From contig NZ_JZEY01000054.1 of NCBI RefSeq assembly GCF_000969445.1, positions 620,001 through 684,000 on the forward strand: a DNA stretch of 64,000 nucleotides, given 5' to 3'. The position numbers were made by a program, and so were the translations under genes. The notes under the pieces are model-generated. The model saw only the letters and a program-made list of their open reading frames with translations. It was not told the origin of the DNA and made no database searches. Source of the stretch: Devosia chinhatensis. GTDB taxonomy: Bacteria > Pseudomonadota > Alphaproteobacteria > Rhizobiales > Devosiaceae. Positions 42,730-51,782 of the stretch are shown here, piece after piece. Each line of letters begins with the position of its first letter. Within the stretch, counting starts at the first letter, position 1.

Positions 42730-45204
42730 ATGTCGATCCCATCACACAATTCCGCCCTGTCGCTGGACGGCAGGTTCAGCCTGGTCGCCCCGGCGCGCGA
42801 CATTTCGACCACCATTGCGCTGCCCGGCGACGTTCACGGCGCATTGCTCGACGCGGGACTGATCCCCGATCCCTATTACGGGGAAAACGAGAAGGTGGTG
42901 ATGTGGGTCAACGAGACCGCCTGGGGCGTGGAGCGCAGCTTTACCGCGTCGGCTTCCGACATTGACGGCTATCTGACATTGACGCTGGCCGAGGTGGATT
43001 GCATCGCCACCATCTATCTCAATGGCGAGGAAATCGCGCGCACCGACAATGCCTTCGTGCGTAACGATTTCGACGTGACCGGCAAGGTGCATGAGGGCGA
43101 CAATACGCTGCGCATCGAATTCGACATTGCCCCCGATGTCGCCAAGGCGCGCGCCGAGGCGCATCCCTTCCCGATCCCCTTCACCTATAATTACCAGACC
43201 AACGGCCTCAAGGGCATCCATATGAACTTCATCCGCAAGGCAGCCTGCCATGCCGGATGGGACTGGGGCATCTGCCTGATGCCGATCGGTGTCTATGGGA
43301 CCATGAGCCTGCGCAAGGCGCGGCTGGCGCGCCAGGACAGCGTGCAGGTGGACCAGGCGCATGGCAAGGACAGCGTGGAACTCTCGATAAAGACTCGGGT
43401 TTTTGCCTTCGCTGAAGGTTCGGTGGAACTTGAACACGCTATCGATGGCCAGGTGATTGCCGACAAGGTGATGGTGCGACCCGGTGAAAATGTGCTGACG
43501 CACACGGTGACGATCCGCAATCCGCGCATCTGGTGGCCATCGGGACAGGGAGAGCAACCGCTCTATACGCTGACCACCAATCTCGAAGGGGAGATCACCA
43601 CGCGCCAGATCGGCCTGCGCGAACTCGCCTGGGTGATCGAGAAGGACGAGATCGACCACACCTTCAAGTGTCGCATCAATGGGCGCGACATCACCATGAT
43701 GGGCGCCAACTGGATTCCGGCCGACGCCATTCCGAGCCGGGCGACCCCGGACGTGGTGCGCGACCTTCTGGAGAGCGCCAAGGCCGCCAACATGAACATG
43801 ATGCGCATCTGGGGCGGCGGGCAATACGAGCCCGACTGGTTCTACGATATGTGCGATGAGCTGGGCATCCTCATCTGGCACGACTTCATGTTCTCGTGCA
43901 TGAGCTATCCTTCGGACCGCACGTTCCTCGCCTCGGTGGAAACGGAGATTACCCAGCAGGTCCGCCGGCTGAGCCACCATGCCTCGATCGCGCTCTGGTG
44001 CGGCGACAACGAGGTGATTGGCTCGCTCAACTGGTATCCCGAAACCAAAGCGGACATGGGCCGCTACATTGCCAATTACGACCGGCTCAATTCCCTGCTG
44101 CACCGGATCGTGGAAGACGAAGACCCGGTGCGCCGGTTCTGGCCGTCCTCGCCCTCGCTGGGCTATCTCGACTTTTCCGACGGCTGGCATTCGGACACCC
44201 GCGGCGACCTGCATTACTGGGACGTCTGGCACTCGGCCAAGAGCTTCGATGCCTATCGCAGCATCAATCCGCGCTTCGCTTCCGAATTCGGCTTCCAGTC
44301 CTTCACCTCGATGAATGTCATCGAGACCTTTGCCGAAGAGAAGGACCGTAATCCCTCTTCGCCGGTGATGGAAAACCATCAGCGCAACAATGGCGGCAAT
44401 GCGCGCATCATCGAGACGATGAACCGCTATTTCCGCTTCCCGCGCGATTTCGACCAGATGGTGTTCCTTTCCCAGATCCAGCAGGGTCTCGCCATCAAGA
44501 CAGCCATCGAGTATTGGCGCTCGACCAAGCCGCGCTGCATGGGCACGCTCTATTGGCAGATCAACGACATCTGGCCGGTGGCGAGCTGGTCGAGCCTCGA
44601 TTATGGTGGGCAGTGGAAGCTGATGCACTACATGGCGCGGCGCTTCTTCACCCTGGTCAATGTCGTGGCCGTGCCCAATGCCGATAACAGCGCCATCGTG
44701 CTCAAGGCCATCAACGACACGGGCAATCCGGTTTCGGTGGCGCTCGAGGTCCGGGCAGTGCGCGTGGGCGGCGAAAGTCGTATCGTGTTTTCGGGCACAA
44801 CGGAGGTCGGGCCCGATGCCGCCAAGGCACTGGCCGATCTCTCCATCACCGATCTGGCCGCAGAGGAATTCCTGTTCTTCAGCTGGACTGACGACAACGG
44901 CCTTGCGCTCGGTGAGAACGACTATTTCCCAAAGCCCTACAAGGCCTATGAACTGGTCGAGGCCAGCATATCCGCCCGATGGTCGGATCGCGACGGGCAG
45001 GCCGTTCTGACCCTTGAAAGCGACAAGCCGGCCTTCTTCGCCACGGCCAGTGTCGATGTTCCCGGCTATTTCTCGGACAATGCGCTGACTTTGCTGCCGG
45101 GCCGCAAGGCCGAGCTGGTCTTCCATGCGCGGCATGGCGCAAGCGTGACCTCGGCGGACCTGGCGCCATCGCTCAGGGTCCGGCACCTGGCCGAGACGTT
45201 CTGA
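42730..45204 (+). CDS. beta-mannosidase, glycoside hydrolase family 2
   Basis: Releases mannose from manno-oligosaccharide ends in the cytoplasm (no signal peptide). It has 824 residues from ATG 42730 with GAGGAAATC just before; an upstream ATG at 42694 lacks a site. A sugar-binding jelly roll comes first (IDGYLTLTLAEVDCIATIYL), then the Ig-like domain and the barrel: acid/base Glu in ALWCGDNE and nucleophile Glu in ASEFGFQSF, both typical of the beta-mannosidase branch of GH2. Its promoter region holds two LacI-type palindromes. Confidence 0.93.
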   Translation: MSIPSHNSALSLDGRFSLVAPARDISTTIALPGDVHGALLDAGLIPDPYYGENEKVVMWVNETAWGVERSFTASASDIDGYLTLTLAEVDCIATIYLNGEEIARTDNAFVRNDFDVTGKVHEGDNTLRIEFDIAPDVAKARAEAHPFPIPFTYNYQTNGLKGIHMNFIRKAACHAGWDWGICLMPIGVYGTMSLRKARLARQDSVQVDQAHGKDSVELSIKTRVFAFAEGSVELEHAIDGQVIADKVMVRPGENVLTHTVTIRNPRIWWPSGQGEQPLYTLTTNLEGEITTRQIGLRELAWVIEKDEIDHTFKCRINGRDITMMGANWIPADAIPSRATPDVVRDLLESAKAANMNMMRIWGGGQYEPDWFYDMCDELGILIWHDFMFSCMSYPSDRTFLASVETEITQQVRRLSHHASIALWCGDNEVIGSLNWYPETKADMGRYIANYDRLNSLLHRIVEDEDPVRRFWPSSPSLGYLDFSDGWHSDTRGDLHYWDVWHSAKSFDAYRSINPRFASEFGFQSFTSMNVIETFAEEKDRNPSSPVMENHQRNNGGNARIIETMNRYFRFPRDFDQMVFLSQIQQGLAIKTAIEYWRSTKPRCMGTLYWQINDIWPVASWSSLDYGGQWKLMHYMARRFFTLVNVVAVPNADNSAIVLKAINDTGNPVSVALEVRAVRVGGESRIVFSGTTEVGPDAAKALADLSITDLAAEEFLFFSWTDDNGLALGENDYFPKPYKAYELVEASISARWSDRDGQAVLTLESDKPAFFATASVDVPGYFSDNALTLLPGRKAELVFHARHGASVTSADLAPSLRVRHLAETF

Positions 45205-45220
45205 GCGAAATCAACAAAGG

Positions 45221-45250
45221 ACAAGGCCAAGCCGGTCGGCGAGGCCTTGT
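45221..45250 (+). terminator. stem-loop after beta-mannosidase
   Basis: An 8-bp perfect stem, ACAAGGCC (45221-45228) with GGCCTTGT (45243-45250), closes a 14-nt loop 16 bp past the gene's stop. No T tract follows, so termination is plausible but not certain. Confidence 0.4.
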
Positions 45251-45391
45251 CGCGGCGTCGCGAAGGCTGAAGCCAGCGAGCGATGGCCCGGATTGTCCGG
45301 TCCATGCATGCGGTCTTCCATACAAGGTTGACTTGTCTCTGCGTGTCGGCCATCGGTGAGCCCGTTGCCGCTTCGCGGCCTGGATAAGCTC

Positions 45392-46303
45392 ATGCCCGCA
45401 ATTGCCCCTATCGAGAGCCGAGCCAATCTGGGCATCGCCCTGGTTCTGCTGTCGCAACTGGCCTTGCTGGTGCTCGACATTTCGGCGAAGTGGCTTTCGG
45501 TGGAAGGTATGCCCACGGGCGAGATCGTCTTCGTCCGCTACAGCATGCACCTTGTTCTGTTGCTGCTGCTTTTCCTGCCCGTGACCGGGCGGCTTCTGTT
45601 TGTCAGCAATAATTGGAAGCTCGAAATCCTACGCGGGGCCTGTCTGCTGGCGACGACGGGACTGAATTTCCTGGCGATGCGCAGCCTGCCGCTGACGGTG
45701 ACGAGCGCCATCCAGTTCACCTCGCCGCTGATCGTCTGTGCGCTGTCGGGGCCGCTTTTGGGCGAGGCTGTGGGCTGGCGGCGGTGGCTCGCCATCGGCG
45801 TGGGGTTCATCGGCATCCTCATCATCGTCCGACCCGGATCGGAGGCCTTCCAGCCCGCGGCGCTCCTCAGCGTCGGCTGCGCGATCTTCCTGGCTTTTTT
45901 CTCGATCCTGACGCGCAAGCTCGCGGGCGTCGATACGGCGCTGACCCAGCAATTCTATGCCGGCGCGACGCCGATCGTCCTGCTGCTGCCCGTGGCCTTC
46001 GCCGACTGGACCTGGCCAAGCCAGCCCATTTCCTGGGTGGCTTTCTTCATCATGGGCGGGGCCGGGTTGTGCGGGCATTACCTCAATTCGGTCGCCCACC
46101 GGTTCGCAACGCCCGCCATGCTGGCGCCGTTCAGCTATCTCAGCCTGCTCTACCTTTCGATGGCGAGCTGGCTGGTGTTCAGCCAGCCGCCGGACAGGTT
46201 CTTCGTGCTCGGTGCCGCCATCATCATCGCCAGCGGTCTCTATATCTGGCTGCGCGAGCGGCAATTGGCGCGGGCGGCCAGCGTGGTGGACGTCGAGCGC
46301 TAG
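45392..46303 (+). CDS. DMT-superfamily (EamA) permease
   Basis: A 303-residue membrane protein with ten predicted TM helices in two EamA repeats (LGIALVLLSQLALLVLDISA; AALLSVGCAIFLAFFSILTR). RhaT/RarD-like exporters of amino acids or sugars share this layout, but the substrate is not evident. ATG 45392 is used; a GTG at 45356 in frame would add 12 residues. The stop overlaps that of the opposed NADH dehydrogenase gene. Confidence 0.88.
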   Translation: MPAIAPIESRANLGIALVLLSQLALLVLDISAKWLSVEGMPTGEIVFVRYSMHLVLLLLLFLPVTGRLLFVSNNWKLEILRGACLLATTGLNFLAMRSLPLTVTSAIQFTSPLIVCALSGPLLGEAVGWRRWLAIGVGFIGILIIVRPGSEAFQPAALLSVGCAIFLAFFSILTRKLAGVDTALTQQFYAGATPIVLLLPVAFADWTWPSQPISWVAFFIMGGAGLCGHYLNSVAHRFATPAMLAPFSYLSLLYLSMASWLVFSQPPDRFFVLGAAIIIASGLYIWLRERQLARAASVVDVER

Positions 46304-47598
46304 CGCTCCGCCTCGTCCACTTCGCGCAGCGGCTTCTTCTCGGGCGCCATGCCATGGGTGATGAGGCGGGCGCTGCGCTGGCCGGTGAGATAGATCCACA
46401 GCCAGCTCAGCGTGATGAAGATGCGCGTACGGGTTTCGACCAGGAAATAGATATGGGCAAAGCCCCAGATCCACCAGGCGAGCCAGCCCTTGAGCTTGAT
46501 GCGTCCGAAATCGATGACGGCCGAACTCCTGCCGATCGTGGCGAGATCTCCGGCATGGCGGTAGCGGAAGGTCAGGGGCGTCGCATCGCCGGAAGCCCGT
46601 CGGCGGATTACGGCTGCGACATGCTCGCCGGCCTGCTTGGCGGCGGGCGCGACGCCGGGAACCGGCTTGCCGTTGTCCCGCGTGATGCTGGCGACATCGC
46701 CGATGACGAAGATATCGGCCATGCCGGGCACCGAAAGATCGGGACCGACAGCGACGCGGCCGGCCTTGTCGCCCTCGATGCCGAGCCAGGCGGCCACCGG
46801 GGATGCGGCGACGCCTGCCGCCCAGATGATGGTCTTGGTGTCGATGCGCTTTTCGCCAAAGGAAACGCCGTCGGCATCGATCTCGGAGACCATCTGGCCT
46901 AGTTCCACCTCGATCCCGGCCTTGCGCAGCGCCTGCAGCGTGTAATCGGACAATTCGGGGTCGAAATTGAGCAGAACCCGATCGCCGCCCTCGATCAGCA
47001 CGACGCGCAGATCGTCGGGCGAGAGCGTGTTGAACTGGCCGCGAATGCTGGCCCGGCCGAGCTCGAAAATGGCGCCGGCCATTTCGACCCCAGTGGGGCC
47101 GGCCCCGATAATGGCAAAGGTGAGGAGCGCGCGGCGGCGGGCAGGGTCGGTTTCCCGCTCGGCGGCTTCCAGCGCCAGCAGCAATTTGCGGCGAATGGCG
47201 GTGGCGTCCTCGATGGTCTTGAGGCCGGGCGCAAAATCTTCCCATTGGTCATTGCCGAAATAGGCATGCTGGGCGCCGGTGGCGAGCACGAGGCTGTCAT
47301 AGGGCGCGCGGCTGCCATCCTCCAGCAGGACCTGCCGGGCGGACGTGTCGACGCCGACCACGGTGGCCATGACCACCCGCACGTTCTTCTGCCGCCGCAG
47401 CAGGTGGCGGATGGGCCAGGCGATCTCCGAGGGGCTGAGAGTGGCGGTGGCGACCTGATAGAGCAGGGGCTGGAACAGGTGGTGGTTGCGCCGGTCGATG
47501 AGGAGAATGTCGACATCGGCGCCCGCAAGCGCCTTGGCCGCTGCCAGACCGCCAAAGCCTCCGCCGACAATCACGACGCGGTGCCTGGGATCTGTCAT
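46300..47598 (-). CDS. ndh: type II NADH dehydrogenase (NDH-2)
   Basis: Non-pumping NADH:quinone oxidoreductase of the inner membrane face. It has 432 residues from ATG 47598 (AAGGAG 6 nt upstream). The FAD site RVVIVGGGFGGLAAAKAL is at residues 7-24, LATGAQHAYFGNDQWEDFA and an NADH site, AIIGAGPTGVEMAGAIFELG, are in the middle, and a C-terminal amphipathic/hydrophobic segment (WLAWWIWGFAHIYFLV) acts as membrane anchor. It gives NADH oxidation without proton pumping. Confidence 0.93.
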   Translation of the reverse strand: MTDPRHRVVIVGGGFGGLAAAKALAGADVDILLIDRRNHHLFQPLLYQVATATLSPSEIAWPIRHLLRRQKNVRVVMATVVGVDTSARQVLLEDGSRAPYDSLVLATGAQHAYFGNDQWEDFAPGLKTIEDATAIRRKLLLALEAAERETDPARRRALLTFAIIGAGPTGVEMAGAIFELGRASIRGQFNTLSPDDLRVVLIEGGDRVLLNFDPELSDYTLQALRKAGIEVELGQMVSEIDADGVSFGEKRIDTKTIIWAAGVAASPVAAWLGIEGDKAGRVAVGPDLSVPGMADIFVIGDVASITRDNGKPVPGVAPAAKQAGEHVAAVIRRRASGDATPLTFRYRHAGDLATIGRSSAVIDFGRIKLKGWLAWWIWGFAHIYFLVETRTRIFITLSWLWIYLTGQRSARLITHGMAPEKKPLREVDEAER

Positions 47599-47626
47599 GA
47601 CGCTCTCCTTATGGGGGTACGCCGGG

Positions 47627-49000
47627 CTAGGAAGAAAGCTGCCGGCGCCAGTTCTCGACATAAAGATCGAACCCTGCCGAATGCAGCGGTTCGCATGCGG
47701 GAACCTCGCACGCTTCCGAAAGGCCCCCACCGAACAACAGGCTGGCGCCCAGGCTGGTTCCGGTCGAATCCCCGGAGGGCCGGACCGGCACACCGGCAAG
47801 ACGGGCCAGAGCCTGCCCGAAGAGCCGATTGCGCGCCAGCGGCCCTTCGATGACGATCGACCGCCCCAGCCCGCACAAGTCGAGCGCTTCGCGCGCCATC
47901 AGGGCCAGGTAAAGCGAGGCAGCCGCATTGCGCTGGCCCGGCGTCAACGACCCGGAAGCCTGGGTCCAGCCCCCGGTCCTGAGGCCGAAAGGGCCGACCC
48001 CCGGCACGAAGCTGGGCAGGGCCATGATGCCGGTGTCGATGACATGAGCAATCTCGGCCTCGGTCGGTGTAACGATCTGGGGCACGAGCAGGTCGAATTC
48101 CCGGCCGCCCATGAACCGGGCGGTGGGCACGGGACGGCCATGGGCATCGACATTGGCGAGACTGTCGCGGCGGGGATCGAGCCCGGATGTCTTCCCGCCA
48201 AGGGTCATCAGGATGGTCCAGGTGCCGGAAGAGAGAATGGTCTGCGGCCCCGTGTCCCGGCCCAGATGGGGCACGAGCGAGGCGTTCGAATCATGAATGC
48301 CGCAGGCAACAGGCAGATCGGCGGCAAGGCCGGTGATAGCCGCGATCTCGGGCAGCAGCGTGCCGATCACCGAGGCCGCAGGCCGCAGCGGCGGGAAGAG
48401 GCTGCGCCAGCCCAGCGCATCGACCATGCTGGAGTAATCGCCGCGGTCAGGCGCCCACAGGTCGGTGTGACAGCCGAGCGACGTCACTTCGCTGGCTAGG
48501 GTGCCGGTCAGCCGCCAGGCCCAATATTGCGGATAGGGCAGGATGGCCGTAGCCTCGCCGAAGGCGTCTGGAAAGGCACGTGACTGCCAGAACAGCTGCG
48601 CACCCCAGTTCAACCCGCCGGGCAGGCGGGGCGACAGGGTTTCGGAAAAATCCGGCCGCACCCGTTCATAGGCCTCCCGGGCCGCATCGGGCACATCGCT
48701 CTCATAGTCGAGGACGGGCAGGACGAGGCCCTTGTCATTCACCAGCGCACCGCAGGCGCCATGCGTGGTAATGGAGATGCCGTCAATGCCATGGGTCCGA
48801 CCCAGGTCGGCAAGCGCCTCGATGATGAAGGCCCAAAGCCGCTCCACATCCATATGAGGATAGGGAATGTCCTCGAGAACGATGTTGGGCGTGGTGCGCG
48901 CGCCCCGCTGCACGCCGTCAGCTCTGTCGATCACGACAACCTTGGCATTGGTCTTGCCGATATCGATGACAGCGATGTGGCGCGGCGGTGAAGACGACAT
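47627..49000 (-). CDS. FGGY-family carbohydrate kinase
   Basis: ATP-dependent sugar kinase of 457 residues. The first phosphate-binding motif is IDIGKTNAKVVVID (12-25), a sugar-binding motif is TTHGACGALV, the catalytic Asp lies in CGIHDSNASLVPHLG and the ATP motif is SSGTWTILMT. The GTW form and HDSNAS resemble rhamnulokinase/fuculokinase-type members, so a deoxy-sugar ketose is possible. It is not next to any isomerase or transporter, so the substrate is open. Confidence 0.88.
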   Translation of the reverse strand: MSSSPPRHIAVIDIGKTNAKVVVIDRADGVQRGARTTPNIVLEDIPYPHMDVERLWAFIIEALADLGRTHGIDGISITTHGACGALVNDKGLVLPVLDYESDVPDAAREAYERVRPDFSETLSPRLPGGLNWGAQLFWQSRAFPDAFGEATAILPYPQYWAWRLTGTLASEVTSLGCHTDLWAPDRGDYSSMVDALGWRSLFPPLRPAASVIGTLLPEIAAITGLAADLPVACGIHDSNASLVPHLGRDTGPQTILSSGTWTILMTLGGKTSGLDPRRDSLANVDAHGRPVPTARFMGGREFDLLVPQIVTPTEAEIAHVIDTGIMALPSFVPGVGPFGLRTGGWTQASGSLTPGQRNAAASLYLALMAREALDLCGLGRSIVIEGPLARNRLFGQALARLAGVPVRPSGDSTGTSLGASLLFGGGLSEACEVPACEPLHSAGFDLYVENWRRQLSS

Positions 49001-49010
49001 TTCTGGCCCC

Positions 49011-49023
49011 GATGCAGTGCATC
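49011..49023. promoter_or_regulatory. 13-bp palindrome just upstream of the FGGY kinase
   Basis: GATGCAGTGCATC is a perfect palindrome around a central G. It ends 10 bp before the kinase start codon, which reads toward lower coordinates. It could be a repressor operator or a small hairpin over the ribosome binding region. It is unlike the LacI-type palindromes above. Confidence 0.35.
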
Positions 49024-49092
49024 CGGCATGTAGCGGATTTCGGGCATCGGCGCCAGAACTGACATGTTAGTGCGGCAAACGGGGCAGTGTGT

Positions 49093-49542
49093 CTATTTGA
49101 CGATGAGCACCGGCAGGCTGGAATGGGACAGCACCTCGGACGCCTGGCTGCCCAGAAGCAGCCGACCGAGGCCACGGCGGCCATGCGAGCCCATGACGAT
49201 GAGGTCGGCGCCCTGTTCCTTGGCGGCATGCAGAATGCCGTCAGCGGCGGTGCTGTTGGAGATATGGAGCGTTGCCAGCGCGACTCCCTTGTCCCTTGCG
49301 ACCGCCTCTGCGGCGGTGAGGGTGGCGCGCGCCGATTCCGCCTTTGCCTGATCGAGATTGTCGATGACCGAAGAGGTGTCGACCATCATCATCTGGGCGC
49401 CCGACGCCACGATGACGGAGGGTTCGGTGATGGTGACGGCGGTGACCTTCGCATTGGTCCCGGCCGCAAGGGCGAGGGCGTGGGTGAGCGCCTTGGTGCT
49501 CAATTCCGAGCCGTCGACGGCGCAGATGATGCTTGAATACAT
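49093..49542 (-). CDS. universal stress protein (UspA-like)
   Basis: A 149-residue Usp fold with the ATP-binding pattern G-2x-G-9x-G-S/Q: MGSHGRRGLGRLLLGSQASE followed by SSLPVLIVK. The start is YSSIICAVDGSELSTKALTH with the first strand and conserved D/S. UspA proteins bind ATP and act in stress survival; the specific role is unknown. It stands alone, with the cobalamin riboswitch unit reading away from it. Confidence 0.93.
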   Translation of the reverse strand: MYSSIICAVDGSELSTKALTHALALAAGTNAKVTAVTITEPSVIVASGAQMMMVDTSSVIDNLDQAKAESARATLTAAEAVARDKGVALATLHISNSTAADGILHAAKEQGADLIVMGSHGRRGLGRLLLGSQASEVLSHSSLPVLIVK

Positions 49543-49674
49543 GTCGCTTCCCTTCTCTTGTGGACGCTTTTGACCTTAGGGCAACGCGGGCCCACGCGCT
49601 TTGATCCAGATCAGGCGCGTGTCGTGTCGAAGGGCGTTGACAAGAGCAGGACGCTGCGGCCATATCGGAATGTC

Positions 49675-49858
49675 GAAGGTTCCCGACGGGCAAAGGCCTT
49701 GAAGGGATCAAAAGGGAACACGGTGCGGCGTACCCATCAGGGACCAAAACCGTGGCTGCCCCCGCAACTGTAAGCGGAGAGCTCTTTCGGAACACCACTG
49801 GCCCAAAAGGCTGGGAAGGTCGGAAGCGCGATGACCCGCGAGCCAGGAGACCTGCCAT
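49675..49858 (+). ncRNA. cobalamin riboswitch
   Basis: An adenosylcobalamin-type aptamer. Core landmarks in order are AAGGGAACACGGTG (49712-49725 region), CCCCCGCAACTGTAAGCGG (about 49759-49777), CCACTGG (49795-49801), GGGAAGG (49813-49819) and the B12-box/terminal stem GATGACCCGCGAGCCAGG continuing GAGACCTGCC (49830-49858). It lies directly upstream of an ABC importer. Repression by cobalamin of the downstream importer is expected from the class. Confidence 0.95.
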
Positions 49859-49902
49859 CGACATCAACGAAACCCGGCCGGGGTGTGCCGAGGGGAACGA
49901 CG

Positions 49903-50013
49903 ATGGCGCATGACGACCATATCATTGCATTTTGCCTGAGCGATCCTATCGCCCCTCCGTGCCTTTTTGGCGGAGGTTCCGATGGAGCTCGCACAACGCC
50001 TTGTCGGCACTGA
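49903..50013 (+). CDS. possible 36-residue leader ORF overlapping the importer ATPase start
   Basis: ATG 49903, with GAGGGGAACGACG upstream, encodes MAHDDHIIAFCLSDPIAPPC and continues to 50013, past the ATPase start at 49982 in another frame. It runs through the hairpin that hides the ATPase ribosome binding site, so its translation could open that site. The peptide has no recognised family. Confidence 0.35.
   Translation: MAHDDHIIAFCLSDPIAPPCLFGGGSDGARTTPCRH
49954..49976 (+). promoter_or_regulatory. hairpin that sequesters the ABC ATPase ribosome binding site
   Basis: CCTCCG (49954-49959) pairs with CGGAGG (49971-49976); CC/GG inside and a TTTTT loop complete the stem. CGGAGG is the ribosome binding site 5 nt before the ATPase ATG (49982). 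This is the usual regulatory end of a cobalamin riboswitch, but here it sits about 95 nt past the aptamer and within a short open frame. Confidence 0.55.
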
Positions 50014-50788
50014 ACCGGCGCGTCTCGACGTTGCAGGGCTGAGCTGGGGGCCGCACGGCAAGCCGGGCATCGTAAAGGATGTCAGCTTTGGCGTGGAGCC
50101 CGGCCAGATGCTGGCGATCGTCGGTCCCAACGGGGCCGGCAAGTCGAGCCTCTTGCGCTGCCTTTACCGCTTTCACCGACCCTCGGCCGGCACGGTCCGT
50201 CTCGACGGCGCCGATATCTGGACACTCAAGCCCAAGGCGCTGGCGCGTCGCGTCGCCACGGTGCTGCAGGAGCAGGCTTCCGATTTCGGCCTTTCGGTCG
50301 CCGAGATCATCGAGCTGGGCATGACCCCGCATCTCGACGAACGGACCGGTGCGCCTTCCGACCCGGTCGAGGATGCGCTGACGCTGATGAACCTTGCGGC
50401 GTTGGCGGCCCGCGATTTCGGTTCGCTTTCGGGCGGGGAAAAGCAGCGTGTGATGATCGCCCGGGCGCTGGTGCAAAAGCCTGACCTGCTCATTCTCGAC
50501 GAGCCCACCAACCATCTCGATATCCGCCACCAGCTCGAAGTGCTCGAATTGCTGGCGAGCCTCGACATCACCGTCATCGTGTCGCTGCATGACCTGGCGC
50601 TGGCCTGTGCCCATGCCGATCGGGTCCTGGTGCTGCAGGACGGTCGGGCCGTGCAGTTCGGCACCCCGCTGGACGCCCTGACGCCCGAGATCATCCGCCA
50701 CACTTTCGCGGTCGAGACAGCCATCGACAGCCACCCGGCCACCGGGCGTCCCCGCTTTTCCTTTCACCTGAACCTGCCAAAACCATGA
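49982..50788 (+). CDS. ABC importer ATPase (corrinoid/iron-type FecE/BtuD class)
   Basis: A 268-residue ATPase: Walker A GPNGAGKSS (~44), Q-loop, signature LSGGEKQRVMIAR, Walker B LLILDEPTNHLD, His in SLHDLALACAHADRV. ATG 49982 is preceded by GGCGGAGG; a longer frame from TTG 49967 lacks this spacing. It overlaps the next gene's first possible start (50785). With the riboswitch upstream, a vitamin B12 or precursor importer is most likely, although FecE-like iron-chelate systems look similar. Confidence 0.9.
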   Translation: MELAQRLVGTEPARLDVAGLSWGPHGKPGIVKDVSFGVEPGQMLAIVGPNGAGKSSLLRCLYRFHRPSAGTVRLDGADIWTLKPKALARRVATVLQEQASDFGLSVAEIIELGMTPHLDERTGAPSDPVEDALTLMNLAALAARDFGSLSGGEKQRVMIARALVQKPDLLILDEPTNHLDIRHQLEVLELLASLDITVIVSLHDLALACAHADRVLVLQDGRAVQFGTPLDALTPEIIRHTFAVETAIDSHPATGRPRFSFHLNLPKP

Positions 50789-50799
50789 GGGATATATCC

Positions 50800-51744
50800 A
50801 TGCGTCTTCTCGCCGTCCTTGCGGTCTCGACCGCCCTTTGCGTGCTTCCCGCCTCAGCCTCCGACTTTCCCGTGACCGTGCAGAGCTGCGACCGCGAGGT
50901 GACCTTCGAGGCCGCGCCGCAACGCGCCATCTCCAATGACGTCAATCTTACCGAGATGATGCTGGCGCTGGGCCTGACCGGGCACATGGTTGGCTATACG
51001 GGTGTCTCGGACTGGAAGACGCTGGACGAGACGCTGCGCGCGGGCGTGGGCCAGTTGCCCGAATTGTCGAGCAATTATCCGACCAAGGAAGTGCTGCTCG
51101 GCGCGGATGCCGACTTCTTCTTCGCCGGCTGGAATTACGGCATGCGGGTGGGCGGGGAAGTGACGCCCGATACGCTGGGCGAATTCGACATCGCCGTCTA
51201 CGAGCTGACGGAAAGCTGCATTCACATCATGGACAAGCCCAAGGCTTCCATCGACGATATGTATAACGACCTGCTCAATCTGGGCCGCATCTTCGGCGTT
51301 GCCGAGACGGCGCAGGCGCTGGTCGATGGCTACAAGGACGATCTGGCGGACTTTACTGCCAGCCTGCCGGCGCTCGAGGAGGACGTGGCGGTCTTCGTCT
51401 ACGATTCGGGTGAGAACAAGCCCTTCACCGCCGGCCGCTATGGCATGCCGACGGCCCTGATCGAGGCGGCAGGCGGCACCAATATCATGGACGACGTGGA
51501 GTCCAGCTGGGTCGAGATCGGCTGGGAGCCGGTGATCGAGCGCAATCCGGAGGTGATCGTCATTGTCGATTATGGCAGCGTCACTGCCGAGCAGAAGGCC
51601 GACTTCATGCGCAGCAATCCGGCCTTCAAGGATATTCCGGCGGTGGTGAACGACCGCTTCGTCGTCCTGCCCTATGTCGAGGCGACGCCCGGCCCGCGCA
51701 ATGTCGCCGCCATCAAGACCCTCGCCGCCGCGTTCCGCGAATAA
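50800..51744 (+). CDS. periplasmic binding protein of the corrinoid-type ABC importer
   Basis: A 314-residue class-III (BtuF/FhuD-type) solute-binding protein. Signal peptide MRLLAVLAVSTALCVLPASA, then two lobes joined by a helix: RAISNDVNLTEMMLALGLTG, LGADADFFFAGWNYG and VIERNPEVIVIVDYG with PYVEATPGPRN near the end. ATG 50800 gives a clean signal peptide with GAGGGATA ahead; ATG 50785 is an alternative. A hairpin separates it from the permease gene. Confidence 0.88.
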   Translation: MRLLAVLAVSTALCVLPASASDFPVTVQSCDREVTFEAAPQRAISNDVNLTEMMLALGLTGHMVGYTGVSDWKTLDETLRAGVGQLPELSSNYPTKEVLLGADADFFFAGWNYGMRVGGEVTPDTLGEFDIAVYELTESCIHIMDKPKASIDDMYNDLLNLGRIFGVAETAQALVDGYKDDLADFTASLPALEEDVAVFVYDSGENKPFTAGRYGMPTALIEAAGGTNIMDDVESSWVEIGWEPVIERNPEVIVIVDYGSVTAEQKADFMRSNPAFKDIPAVVNDRFVVLPYVEATPGPRNVAAIKTLAAAFRE

Positions 51745-51752
51745 GACCGGAG

Positions 51753-51775
51753 GGGGCCGGTTTCGATCCGGCCCC
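51753..51775 (+). repeat. stem-loop between binding protein and permease genes
   Basis: A perfect 8-bp stem GGGGCCGG (51753-51760)/CCGGCCCC (51768-51775) around a TTTCGAT loop lies in the 38 bp gap. No T tract follows. The element may protect the upstream mRNA so that more binding protein than permease is made, a usual need in importers. Confidence 0.5.
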
Positions 51776-51782
51776 ACACAAT

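Noticed and set aside
42742..45186. 814-codon minus-strand frame over beta-mannosidase
   Set aside because: The sense gene has both catalytic motifs; the antisense product is without any family feature.
45322..45336. ACAAG-N5-CTTGT inverted repeat before the DMT permease, as a possible GntR-type operator
   Set aside because: Arms of 5 bp are expected often by chance and no regulator gene is adjacent.
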